Shown: positions 5,938-12,400 of the stretch, piece by piece
Position numbering within the stretch: position 1 is the first letter of the stretch
Layout of the letters: each line of letters starts with the position of its first letter
Source: an uncultured Dialister sp.
GTDB taxonomy: Bacteria; Bacillota; Negativicutes; Veillonellales; Dialisteraceae
DNA: 12,643 bases
NCBI GenBank assembly: GCA_900543455.1
Contig: UQRR01000064.1
Location: forward strand, 1-12,643
Direction of reading: 5' to 3'
Program-made: the position numbers and the translations under genes
The notes under the pieces: model-generated
What the model saw: the letters and a program-made list of their open reading frames with translations, nothing else
What the model was told of the DNA's origin: nothing
The model's database searches: none

Positions 5938-7187
5938 TTTGCATTCTTCTCCTTCATGAGAGCGCGGATGGTGAGCGGCAGGCCGAAGAGGTTGATGAAA
6001 CCTTCTGCATCCGCCTGATTGTATACATCATCTTCGCCGAAGGTGACGAATTCTTCATTGTACAGGGAGTACGGGCTTTCTGCGCCATTGGACATGATGT
6101 TGCCCTTGTAGAGGCGAAGGGTAACTTTGCCGGTGACGGTTTCAGAGGTCTTGTCAGCGAAGGCCTGCAGTGCTTCGCGCAGCGGTGCGAACCACATGCC
6201 ATCATATACGAGTTCCGAGTATTTTACAGCAGCGATTTCTTTGAAATGGAAGGTCGCGCGGTCGAGGCAGAGGCGTTCCAGTTCGGTGTGAGCGTAGAAA
6301 AGGATGGAGCCGCATGGGTTTTCATAGACGCCGCGGGACTTCATGCCGACGAGACGGTTTTCTACGAGGTCATCGATGCCGATGCCGTTGCGTGCGCCGA
6401 TGGCATTCAGGGTATTGACGAGCTCTACGCCGTCCATCTTCTTGCCATTGACAGCGGTCGGGATGCCTTTTTCGAAATCAATGGTGACGATTTCCGGCTT
6501 ATCCGGAGCTTCTTCCGGATCGCAGGTGACGAGGTACATATCCTTGTGCGGTGCGTTGGCCGGATTTTCCAGATCATCGCCTTCATGGGACAGATGCCAC
6601 ATGTTCCAGTCCATGGAGTATGGATATTTCTGTGCAGCCTTTTCTTCATCAGTCTGCTTTTCATCATATTTGTCGATCGGCACGCCATGGGCTTCTGCGT
6701 AAGCCATTTCATCTTCACGGGACTTCATATCCCAGATACGCCATGGAGCGATGATCTTCATGTGCGGAGCCAGTGCTTTGATGGTGAGTTCGAAACGAAC
6801 CTGGTCATTGCCTTTGCCGGTCGCACCGTGGCAGATGGCATCAGCGCCATATTTCTTTGCCATGTCGACGAGGCATTTGCCGATCAGCGGACGAGCGAAA
6901 GAGGTGCCGAGCAGGTACTTGCCTTCATAACGGCCATCTGCCTGAAGGACTTTGTATGCATATTCTTCAATGAATTCTTTGCGAACATCAAGGGTCTCTG
7001 CATATTCAGCACCGGATGCGAGTGCTTTCTTGTGGATGGCATCGAAGTCTTCCGGCTGCCCCAGGTTCACGGTGCAGGCAATGACTTCGCAGCCATAGTT
7101 TTCTTTCAGCCACGGAATGATAACGGAGGTATCCAGACCACCGGAATATGCAAGAACTACTTTCTTTACGCTTTTAATATCTGTCAT
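5934..7187 (-). CDS. argG: Argininosuccinate synthase
   Basis: Joins citrulline and aspartate with ATP to give argininosuccinate, the penultimate step of arginine synthesis, in the cytoplasm. The N-type ATP pyrophosphatase loop A-Y-S-G-G-L-D-T-S is at residues 13-21. The second family signature, G-A-T-G-K-G-N-D-Q-V-R-F-E, is at 121-133. The 417-aa length is normal. The start at 7187 (M-T-D-I-K-S-V-K-K-V) is chosen because AAAGGCGG lies about 7 nt upstream. The open frame extends back to 7409, but that extension runs through the promoter and a terminator and is not family-like. It is first in the argGH operon; the stop overlaps the argH start by 4 nt. Confidence 0.98.
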   Translation of the reverse strand: MTDIKSVKKVVLAYSGGLDTSVIIPWLKENYGCEVIACTVNLGQPEDFDAIHKKALASGAEYAETLDVRKEFIEEYAYKVLQADGRYEGKYLLGTSFARPLIGKCLVDMAKKYGADAICHGATGKGNDQVRFELTIKALAPHMKIIAPWRIWDMKSREDEMAYAEAHGVPIDKYDEKQTDEEKAAQKYPYSMDWNMWHLSHEGDDLENPANAPHKDMYLVTCDPEEAPDKPEIVTIDFEKGIPTAVNGKKMDGVELVNTLNAIGARNGIGIDDLVENRLVGMKSRGVYENPCGSILFYAHTELERLCLDRATFHFKEIAAVKYSELVYDGMWFAPLREALQAFADKTSETVTGKVTLRLYKGNIMSNGAESPYSLYNEEFVTFGEDDVYNQADAEGFINLFGLPLTIRALMKEKNAK

Positions 7188-7225
7188 GATAATGCCGCCT
7201 TTCCAATAAAATATAGACAATTTCA

Positions 7226-7291
7226 TCAGCCCTTTCACATGGGCTTGTTTGACGATGTGATAATTATACAGCGTTATGCATAAAATTGCAA
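7226..7291 (-). promoter_or_regulatory. argGH promoter and leader
   Basis: On the minus strand TTGCAA (7291-7286), a 17-bp spacer and a perfect TATAAT (7268-7263) make a convincing sigma-A promoter. Transcription would begin near 7256 with a leader of about 68 nt. The leader contains a small hairpin, AGCCC (7245-7241) with GGGCT (7232-7228). TTATGCATAA lies in the spacer and could be an ArgR-type half site, but the match to a full ARG box is too poor to claim. There is no T-box or riboswitch motif. Confidence 0.75.
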
Positions 7292-7317
7292 TAGCTTTTC
7301 CAAAATTTTTTTTCAAT

Positions 7318-7351
7318 AAAAAAACGTGAGAGACTTTGGCTCTCACGTTTT
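7318..7351 (-). terminator. Terminator of the tetR-type gene
   Basis: AAAACGTGAGAG (7321-7332) and its complement (7340-7351) form a 12-bp stem with a 7-nt loop. Read leftward it is followed by seven T in total (7324-7318). It lies about 75 bp past the TetR-family stop codon and just upstream of the argGH promoter, so the two units are separate. Confidence 0.85.
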
Positions 7352-7425
7352 GGGATGTCATGATATTTATGGTGAATGGCAGAGGTCTGCTTCTTAGAAG
7401 CTTAGCCATTCGCAGTCCTCAGGCT

Positions 7426-8103
7426 CTATTTCTGATGTACGCTGTCAAGAATCACGCCGATAATCTCGCTGCATTCATCCTCGATCTTCAGCATGAAGGA
7501 GTACAGTTCTTTGATGTCCTTTTTCTTCAGTCCGAGAGACAGAAGGATGAGGGAGGCAAGCTCTCTTCGAAGCACGCGGACAGGACCGGTGCGGTCAAAG
7601 TCGAAGGCTTCCATATAGCCGAGCATGGCGCCTTTGGAAAGTAGCATGCGTGCATAATATTCATCCGGCTTCAGATAGCCCATACAGTCTGCCTCTGCGA
7701 GGTAGTGATCTGCGAGATCCAGATGGGTATGGAGCAGGGCTTCGAAAAGCTTTGGCTCCGTATAGGCTTCATAGTAGAGTTCACGGAAAACAGATTCCTT
7801 CTCGATCGCATACAGCTCGACCGCCAGAATCGCTGCATAGTGATATTCCAGCGGTTTATCAGAGAAGCGCTTCTCTACTTCCTCCACGATCACCTGGCAA
7901 AGCTCATTCGTAATGGCTGAGAAAACAGCGTCTTTATTATCAAACAGATTGTAGATGCTGCCCGAGGTAATCCCGGACTCCTGTACAATCTGGCGAATGG
8001 TTGTCTTTTTATACCCCTGTTCCAAAAAAAGTCTTTTAGCGGTGTTAAGAATGTTCGCACGAACGCCCACCATACGTTCAGCTCTTGATGCTGCTGGTGC
8101 CAT
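7426..8103 (-). CDS. TetR/AcrR-family transcriptional regulator
   Basis: A one-component repressor-type regulator. The N-terminal helix-turn-helix domain spans about residues 14-64, with the family signature R-L-F-L-E-Q-G-Y-K-K-T-T-I-R-Q-I-V followed by I-T-S-G-S-I-Y-N-L-F-D-N-K-D. The C-terminal ~150 residues form the variable, all-helical ligand and dimerisation domain, and the effector cannot be deduced. The 225-aa length is normal. The start at 8103 has AGGGG about 8 nt upstream; M11 is a possible alternative. It is transcribed alone from the promoter at 8213-8242. Its target is unknown; it may be only itself. It lies next to argGH but is separated from it by a terminator and promoter, so a link to arginine is not indicated. 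Confidence 0.93.
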   Translation of the reverse strand: MAPAASRAERMVGVRANILNTAKRLFLEQGYKKTTIRQIVQESGITSGSIYNLFDNKDAVFSAITNELCQVIVEEVEKRFSDKPLEYHYAAILAVELYAIEKESVFRELYYEAYTEPKLFEALLHTHLDLADHYLAEADCMGYLKPDEYYARMLLSKGAMLGYMEAFDFDRTGPVRVLRRELASLILLSLGLKKKDIKELYSFMLKIEDECSEIIGVILDSVHQK

Positions 8104-8187
8104 GATTATGTCCCCTTTTCATGAACAATGAGGCCAAACTCAGAATGGCCCCGGAAACTCAAAATCAACTCTTCCCCAAATAAGAAT

Positions 8188-8242
8188 ATACTTTTTCAAG
8201 AGTATCTGGTTCATTATAAAATATAATAAAACGAATTGTCAA
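8188..8242 (-). promoter_or_regulatory. Consensus promoter of the TetR-family gene, with candidate operator
   Basis: Minus strand: perfect TTGACA (8242-8237), an 18-bp spacer and perfect TATAAT (8218-8213). The start site would be near 8206. There lies an imperfect palindrome with arms ATACT (8188-8192) and AGTAT (8201-8205), a good place for autorepression, though this is inference. The leader is about 100 nt and includes a small hairpin, GGCCA/TGGCC, near 8131-8149. Confidence 0.8.
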
Positions 8243-8253
8243 TTTAACAAATA

Positions 8254-8349
8254 AGGAAATCTGCCAGATGGACTGATTTTTTGCGAAAAGAACTGAAATC
8301 CGCTATCCCGCATACATGTACCGAGATGATTTCCTTTTGATCTGGCAGA
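8254..8349. repeat. Two interlocking inverted repeats
   Basis: TCTGCCAGAT (8260-8269) pairs with ATCTGGCAGA (8340-8349) over 10 bp. AAGGAAATC (8254-8262) pairs with GATTTCCTT (8328-8336) over 9 bp. The order of the arms is crossed, so the two pairings are alternative or make a pseudoknot. The segment lies just upstream of the TetR-family promoter and downstream of the terminator at 8430-8464. I see no gene in it. Confidence 0.4.
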
Positions 8350-8429
8350 AAATCTTCCCCCTGCATGGTTTGCAGAGCGCGGAAGTATCTCTATCGCCTG
8401 TCCATCCCTCCTCATAATAATGCAATAGA

Positions 8430-8464
8430 AAAAGAGCGGGAAATTAGGGGAGACCCGCTCTTTT
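8430..8464. terminator. Terminator of the candidate RNA
   Basis: AAAAGAGCGGG (8430-8440) and CCCGCTCTTTT (8454-8464) form an 11-bp stem with a 13-nt loop. Read leftward it is followed by five T then C-T-A-T-T. It is A- and T-flanked on both sides, so it may act in both directions. Confidence 0.8.
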
Positions 8465-8628
8465 CTGCCTGCGCTCTTATGAAGGCGATGGGATGTCATC
8501 GGGGCTATGGGGAAAGCGGGAAACCGTGGTATAGGGGTATACCGCGGCGGGATGACTCGCCCGTCACGCGAAACGCAGGCAATGGTTTGCTTTAAGACAC
8601 AGACAATATGCTCATGCTCTTAAAACAT
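8430..8628 (-). ncRNA. Candidate structured RNA of about 200 nt, family unknown
   Basis: A consensus minus-strand promoter (8635-8662) would start transcription near 8628, and a terminator ends it at about 8430. No open frame of note lies between. In between, CGCAGGCA (8574-8581) and TGCCTGCG (8466-8473) form an 8-bp closing helix. It encloses a GGTATA-GGGG-TATACC hairpin (8528-8543, plus-strand letters) with an outer CCG/CGG extension, a CGGG/CCCG or GGCG/CGCC hairpin (8546-8563) and a CGATG/CATCG hairpin (8486-8501). TTTAAGA (8591-8597) pairs with TCTTAAA (8618-8624) near the 5' end. It does not match tmRNA, RNase P, SRP RNA or a riboswitch that I can recognise. It could be a 6S-like RNA, another small RNA, or a terminated leader. 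Confidence 0.45.
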
Positions 8629-8662
8629 GCTTTTATTATAAATCATGTTTCATGCTTGTCAA
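8613..8662 (-). promoter_or_regulatory. Consensus promoter with a cluster of CATGYT motifs
   Basis: Minus strand: perfect TTGACA (8662-8657), 16-bp spacer, perfect TATAAT (8640-8635). CATGCT or CATGTT (plus strand) occurs four times around it, at 8613, 8626, 8644 and 8651, spanning spacer and start site. They might be operator sites. Just upstream, CTTTCCCT (8667-8674) and AGGGAAAG (8693-8700) form an inverted repeat without a T-run. No annotated gene starts downstream before the terminator at 8430, which supports a non-coding transcript. Confidence 0.7.
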
Positions 8663-8724
8663 GTGTCTTTCCCTACTTTTACGCCAAATGACAGGGAAAG
8701 ATAGACATTTCGCATAAAGACCCG

Positions 8725-9339
8725 TCAGAAATGCTTTGTCCAGTCGATGAGATCGCCTTCAGATACGCCGCCGGAGAAGCGGGTGCCGGGGAACCATTCG
8801 CCACTCTTGGCCGTTTCTTCTAGCAGCACATCGCTGTCTCCAAGATCACTGGAATGCGATGTGCAGAAAGGAATGATCTGCTTTCCGGAAAAGTCATGTG
8901 TCTTTACGAAATGGTATACAATGTTCGGCGCTTCGCCCCACCAGATCGGATAGCCCAGGAAGACCGTCTGATAAGAGTCCCACGATGGAACATCGCCATC
9001 GATTTCCGGCAGGATGCTCCGATCCTTATGCTCGAGGCTGACGCGGCTTGTGTCATTTCTGTAGTCAAGGTCAGCCTCGCTATAGGGCTCTTTGGCCTTG
9101 ATTTCCCAAAGGTCCGCCCCCTTCGTTTTTGCAATGATTTCCGAGGCGCGCTTTGTATTTCCTGTCGCCGAGAAATAGATGACGATGGCTTTGCCGTCTT
9201 TCTTCACCATAGGACTTTCGCCCGATGCGCCTGCTGCGTTCCCCTCGCGATGAGGCACCCCCGTGGTTTCCCCGCAGCCGGTTAACCCGCCCACTGCCAG
9301 AAACGCACATGAAAGAGCGATCGCTTTCTTCCACATCAT
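8725..9339 (-). CDS. Flavodoxin-like lipoprotein
   Basis: A flavodoxin-fold protein expected to bind FMN and carry electrons, apparently anchored outside the cytoplasmic membrane. The N-terminus has a positively charged start, a hydrophobic stretch and a lipobox L-T-G-C with Cys22 as the predicted lipidation site. A linker rich in Gly, Ser and Ala follows to about residue 48. The FMN phosphate-binding loop is F-S-A-T-G-N-T (56-62), and G-Y-P-I-W-W-G-E-A-P-N (129-139) fits the second flavin loop. Length 204 aa. Two adjacent ATGs exist; the second (9336) has better spacing from GGAAGG. It is last in the operon and overlaps the 53-aa gene's stop. Related proteins are annotated as flavodoxin or flavin reductase-like; redox partners are unknown. 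Confidence 0.88.
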   Translation of the reverse strand: MMWKKAIALSCAFLAVGGLTGCGETTGVPHREGNAAGASGESPMVKKDGKAIVIYFSATGNTKRASEIIAKTKGADLWEIKAKEPYSEADLDYRNDTSRVSLEHKDRSILPEIDGDVPSWDSYQTVFLGYPIWWGEAPNIVYHFVKTHDFSGKQIIPFCTSHSSDLGDSDVLLEETAKSGEWFPGTRFSGGVSEGDLIDWTKHF

Positions 9340-9497
9340 GATCCTTCCTTTCCCTCTTCCTTTTTCTTTTGATAAATCTGGTAATCAATCTGATCGAGCC
9401 GCTGCTGCTTTTCGTGAATATCGTCCAGCAGACGGAAGCGTTCTTTTTTGAGCTCTTTGATTTTCATCTTTTCGAGCTCCTGATATGGCACATCCAT
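9336..9497 (-). CDS. 53-aa helical protein resembling the C-terminal coiled coil of a MerR regulator
   Basis: The frame starts at the ATG at 9497, one base after the stop of the flavodoxin gene, with GAGGG just upstream. It ends with TGA overlapping the ATGATG of the lipoprotein gene. The product begins M-D-V-P-Y-Q-E-L-E-K-M and is strongly charged and heptad-like (K-E-L-K-K-E-R-F-R-L-L-D-D-I then Q-Q-R-L-D-Q-I-D-Y-Q-I-Y). This resembles the last helix of MerR-family regulators, but no DNA-binding domain is present. It could be a remnant of a truncated regulator or a small functional helical adaptor. Its position, coupled at both ends by near-zero spacing, suggests it is translated. Confidence 0.6.
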   Translation of the reverse strand: MDVPYQELEKMKIKELKKERFRLLDDIHEKQQRLDQIDYQIYQKKKEEGKEGS

Positions 9498-9498
9498 G

Positions 9499-9996
9499 CT
9501 ACCCTCGTACTTTCTTCTCCATCATAGAAATCCAGGCGTCCACGTCCTTTTCCGGCGTGATCTGTTCGTCGCCTCCATAGGGGTCAAAGCGGACTTCTAT
9601 CGTCCCGAGTACTTCATCCGTATGGGTTAAATTCTTAAGATGCTTGATGGCGCTCCCTGGCCAGCCGCCATGTGTCGTGAAGAAAATCATTTTCTTTCCT
9701 GTGAAGTCATGCGTCGTCACGAAGGTACGCATGGCAGGCGCCATGGTGTACCACCAGGTCGGCGATCCCAAAGCAATCACATCGTATCCCGCGATGTCCT
9801 TCTTCATCTGACGAAGCGGCGGGCAATAGCCTTTCTGCACTTCCGTCTGTCCCACTTCGACTGTTTCCTCATAGGGACCGTACTTCTTGACCGTTTCGAT
9901 ACGTTCGATGTCAGCCCCTGTAGCTTTTCTCAGCGCTTCTGCGATCTTTTTCGTATTTCCATGACTATAGCTGTAGTAAACAATCAGTGTCTTCAT
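9499..9996 (-). CDS. Flavodoxin (165 aa)
   Basis: A short-chain, cytoplasmic flavodoxin-type FMN protein likely to carry electrons. It starts M-K-T-L-I-V-Y-Y-S and the FMN phosphate loop Y-S-H-G-N-T is at about residues 9-14. A conserved loop, G-S-P-T-W-W-Y-T-M-A-P-A-M, lies near residues 80-92. No signal peptide is seen, in contrast to the lipoprotein at 8725. The start at 9996 has GAGG about 5 nt upstream. Longer frames run back into the upstream gene and lack a site. It is separated by 10 bp from the CMD/cupin gene and by 1 bp from the 53-aa gene. Confidence 0.93.
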   Translation of the reverse strand: MKTLIVYYSYSHGNTKKIAEALRKATGADIERIETVKKYGPYEETVEVGQTEVQKGYCPPLRQMKKDIAGYDVIALGSPTWWYTMAPAMRTFVTTHDFTGKKMIFFTTHGGWPGSAIKHLKNLTHTDEVLGTIEVRFDPYGGDEQITPEKDVDAWISMMEKKVRG

Positions 9997-10006
9997 AGAC
10001 GCCTCT

Positions 10007-10744
10007 TCAGCGAGACAGCGCGTCATAGGCTGCCGCGCTGACTTCCTCGCACCACTCATTAGAAAGATCGGTTCCCGGGATCTCAAAAGCCAGATGGCTG
10101 AACCAGCTGTCCTTCTTCGCCCCATGCCAGTGTTTCACATTTGCGGGGATTTCCACGATATCCCCTGCCTTGAGGCTCTGCGCCGGCTTTCCTTCTTGCT
10201 GATACCAGCCTTCGCCATCGACACAGATGAGCACCTGACCGCCGCCCGTCTTCGCATGGTGGATATGCCAGTGATTGCGACAGCCCGGCTCGAAGGTCAC
10301 ATTGCAGATGATGAGAGGATCCCCCGGCTCAGAAAGAACTTTCAGATAGGAGCAGCCGGTGAAATACGGCGCATACGCTGTATTCGCCTCGCCCTGTCCG
10401 AAGAAACCGCCGTGCTCTGCATCACTTCCTTCATATACTTCCATCGCCAGATGAAAGGCCGCCCAGGCATTCGGCCAACCGGCATAGAAGGCGATGTGTG
10501 TCAGGAGCTCAGCCATTTCTTCCTTCGTCACGCCATTCTTCTTCGCCTCTTTCAGATGATAGGCGAGCGAGGCATCCGTCATCCCTTTCCCAATGAGCGC
10601 ACTCACCGTCACGATGGAGCGGATCTTCAGCGGAAGTTTTCCCTCCCGGCTCCATACTTCGCCGAAAAGTACATCATCATTCAGCCCAGCGAATTTCGGT
10701 GCAAATGCACCCAGGATCGTGCGTCCTGCTGTTTGTTTGACCAT
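10007..10744 (-). CDS. Carboxymuconolactone decarboxylase-like/cupin fusion protein
   Basis: An N-terminal carboxymuconolactone decarboxylase-family (AhpD-like fold) domain spans about residues 1-105. It has G-E-V-W-S-R-E-G-K-L-P and L-L-T-H-I-A-F-Y-A-G-W-P-N-A-W-A, but no CxxC pair, so peroxidase-type disulfide chemistry is not indicated. A C-terminal cupin domain (about 135-235) carries the metal-ligand-like motif N-H-W-H-I-H-H (157-163) with G-G-G-Q (167-170), and K-H-W-H-G-A (204-209). The Glu of the classic cupin motif appears as Gln170, which may change the metal site. Such two-domain proteins are known in bacteria; the substrate is unknown. Length 245 aa. The start at 10744 has AAAGGA 7 nt upstream. 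It is first in the four-gene operon. Confidence 0.93.
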   Translation of the reverse strand: MVKQTAGRTILGAFAPKFAGLNDDVLFGEVWSREGKLPLKIRSIVTVSALIGKGMTDASLAYHLKEAKKNGVTKEEMAELLTHIAFYAGWPNAWAAFHLAMEVYEGSDAEHGGFFGQGEANTAYAPYFTGCSYLKVLSEPGDPLIICNVTFEPGCRNHWHIHHAKTGGGQVLICVDGEGWYQQEGKPAQSLKAGDIVEIPANVKHWHGAKKDSWFSHLAFEIPGTDLSNEWCEEVSAAAYDALSR

Positions 10745-10763
10745 CGTATTGTCCTTTCTTTTG

Positions 10764-10784
10764 TTATTAGTTATTAGTTGTTGG
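10764..10784. repeat. Heptamer tract upstream of the CMD/cupin gene
   Basis: TTATTAG occurs twice (10764-10770 and 10771-10777), followed by TTGTTGG (10778-10784). It lies 20 bp before the start codon of the operon's first gene. A change in copy number would alter promoter or leader spacing by 7 bp. I see no convincing promoter here. Confidence 0.5.
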
Positions 10785-10876
10785 CTGTGTGGTTCTGGAA
10801 ATCATGATACAAATAGATTCTTCGACTCTGTCCCCACAGTTCTGGCTGCCATCATCCCTCATCCGACGTTTTCCTC

Positions 10877-10890
10877 CGCTCAGAATGACG
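10877..10890. repeat. Copy of the GTCATYYYGAGCG repeat family
   Basis: CGCTCAGAATGACG (reverse complement CGTCATTCTGAGCG) matches the family seen at 12440-12472, 12559-12591 and in the insert at 4317-4392. It lies in the 235-bp spacer between the SGNH hydrolase and the CMD/cupin gene, which otherwise contains only heptamers. Confidence 0.4.
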
Positions 10891-10913
10891 GGATGCGCAT
10901 TGTTAGGGAAAAG

Positions 10914-10997
10914 CGACTAGTCACCAGTCACTAGTCACTAGCCACTAGTCACTAGCCACTAGTCACTAGTCACCAGCCACTAGTCACCAGCCACCAC
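10914..10997. repeat. Twelve-unit heptamer array
   Basis: Twelve consecutive 7-bp units, consensus (T/C)CAC(T/C)AG, run without interruption from CGACTAG (10914) to CCACCAC (10997). The units vary mainly by C/T changes. The array crosses the stop codon of the hydrolase gene (10980-10982) and encodes its last five residues. It is far too short-period for a CRISPR. It is an array likely to change in length by slippage. Confidence 0.85.
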
Positions 10998-12278
10998 CTT
11001 TGGAAATTCCCGATTGATGACCTCCGCCATCATGCGCTTCATATTCCAGTCGCCGTGAATGCCGTCCAGCGCGAGCCAGGTGGGAAGCTCTTCCATCTCT
11101 TCAAAGGGCGCGGCAGTATCGATATGGACCTCACCGCGTATGAAAGCATTCACCTCATCGAAAGAAGCTTTCCAGCCCTCATAGGTCGGCTCATCAAAAG
11201 CCTTCCGGATGTTTTCAGGATTGATCGGCGGCAGCGTCATCAGGATGGGAGTGATACCATGCTCGCGGCACTTTCTCTGGATCTCCTTCAGGTCAGAGAT
11301 CACATCCGCTGCCGGGACGCCGGCGCGAAGACTGTTCGTCCCGCCCAAGATGAGAAGGTACTCCGGCGAAAAAGGAAGCACGTCCTTCTCGAAGCGCATG
11401 ACCATAGCCTCACTCGTATCCCCGCTTTGGGAAAGATTGATCGAAGGAAAGTCCAGATACGACGCATAGCTGTAGGCAAGGTCAGCAGGCCCAAAGGAGA
11501 GATGGCCGCCGCCGTGAGAAATGCTGTCGCCATAGACAGCCACCTTCCAATGCTTCACCGGATTTTTGATTTCCTGCGGCAGGCTCCACTCACCCACGGG
11601 CTTCCCCGTGCTGTCCATTCCCCTGACGCGCCAGTAATAGGTTCCCGTCCGCGGCGCATCATCATAGAGATCGGTGAGTTCTGTCTTAGCCGCATAGATG
11701 CGGTGGACGGATGGCGAAAAGCCATGGAGATTTTCCGGATACTTTGATGTGACTTCGATCTCATAGCTCGCGGCATTCGGATTTCCTGTGTAGGCATAGA
11801 CCGGATACAGAAGGACGCTGCCATTTCCCTTGCCATAGGGATCGTGCGGGATGGGCGCATTGCGCTCCGTCTTGAAAAGTGCGCTCTCCACATCTGCCGG
11901 CTGCGAATAGGGGCCGATCGGATGCCCATCCAGATCGTACGCCCGTACACGATAAAAAAGAGGCTTCTCTGCCTGCAGCTGTCTCATGTCCAGCATGAGG
12001 CTATTCGTGTATACGTGGGTATTCCTGTAAATCGCGGTGGCGGCCGGAGTATCCGCTCGCAGGTCTTTGGGGATCTCTTTGAAAATCTCCACCTCACTTC
12101 TGACGGCATTCAGATTCTGCGGCCAGATAAGGTAGCCATAGTCCCCCGTCTCCACCCTCGCCGCCTGCGCCGCGCGGACTTCACTTGAGCGAAATGACAG
12201 CGTCCCCACCGTGAGCGAGATCGGCAGCGCAGCAATCAGTAGTCCGATCGCCATCCGCTGTTTCCATTTGGTATGCAT
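10980..12278 (-). CDS. Secreted SGNH/GDSL-type hydrolase with two Fn3-like repeats
   Basis: Probably an esterase or carbohydrate deacetylase acting outside the membrane. Residues 1-40 form a signal peptide or anchor: a charged start (H-T-K-W-K-Q-R), a hydrophobic core, then A-A-Q-A-A. Residues about 45-130 and 155-235 resemble two Fn3-like modules, recognisable by the parallel endings Y-R-V-R-A-Y-D-L-D-G-H-P-I-G and W-R-V-R-G-M-D-S-T-G-K-P-V-G. The SGNH domain (from about 243) has block I G-D-S (250-252, nucleophile Ser252), G286, G-G-T-N (312-315) and D-G-I-H (405-408, catalytic Asp and His). Length 432 aa. The start at 12278 has AGGAGG 7 nt upstream. The stop and last five residues lie in a heptamer array. 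Its substrate is not evident. Confidence 0.9.
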   Translation of the reverse strand: MHTKWKQRMAIGLLIAALPISLTVGTLSFRSSEVRAAQAARVETGDYGYLIWPQNLNAVRSEVEIFKEIPKDLRADTPAATAIYRNTHVYTNSLMLDMRQLQAEKPLFYRVRAYDLDGHPIGPYSQPADVESALFKTERNAPIPHDPYGKGNGSVLLYPVYAYTGNPNAASYEIEVTSKYPENLHGFSPSVHRIYAAKTELTDLYDDAPRTGTYYWRVRGMDSTGKPVGEWSLPQEIKNPVKHWKVAVYGDSISHGGGHLSFGPADLAYSYASYLDFPSINLSQSGDTSEAMVMRFEKDVLPFSPEYLLILGGTNSLRAGVPAADVISDLKEIQRKCREHGITPILMTLPPINPENIRKAFDEPTYEGWKASFDEVNAFIRGEVHIDTAAPFEEMEELPTWLALDGIHGDWNMKRMMAEVINREFPKVVAGD

Positions 12279-12314
12279 CTGTGTGCCTCCTTTCGTATTC
12301 TTCATTCTATCCAT

Positions 12315-12343
12315 AGTATAGGTGGAATCAGACAGCATAGCAA
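12315..12343 (-). promoter_or_regulatory. Promoter of the SGNH hydrolase gene
   Basis: Minus strand: TTGCTA (12343-12338), a 17-bp spacer and TATACT (12320-12315). The start would be near 12308, leaving a leader of about 30 nt. Both hexamers differ from consensus at one or two positions but the geometry is right. Confidence 0.65.
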
Positions 12344-12400
12344 ATACTTATGAATTATGACTTTTGATAGAGAGAAGGCATGAGTGGTGGGCTAGAGGTG

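Noticed and set aside
6246..7283. 345-codon open frame opposite argG
   Set aside because: Antisense to a certain argG gene; its length arises from the biased codon use of the real gene.
7263..7291. ArgR box in the argG promoter
   Set aside because: TTATGCATAA is palindromic and well placed, but the match to a full ARG box is too weak to report as a site.
7188..7409. N-terminal extension of argG
   Set aside because: The open frame continues upstream, but it crosses the argGH promoter and the TetR terminator and is unlike argG N-termini.
8239..8499. 86-codon leftward frame between the TetR gene and the lipoprotein operon
   Set aside because: It spans the terminator at 8430-8464 and the crossed inverted repeats, has no usable ribosome binding site and no recognisable features. 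AGGAGG at about 8410 lies one base from an ATG whose frame stops after four codons.
10914..10997. CRISPR array
   Set aside because: The period is 7 bp with no spacers and no cas genes nearby, so it is a simple tandem repeat.
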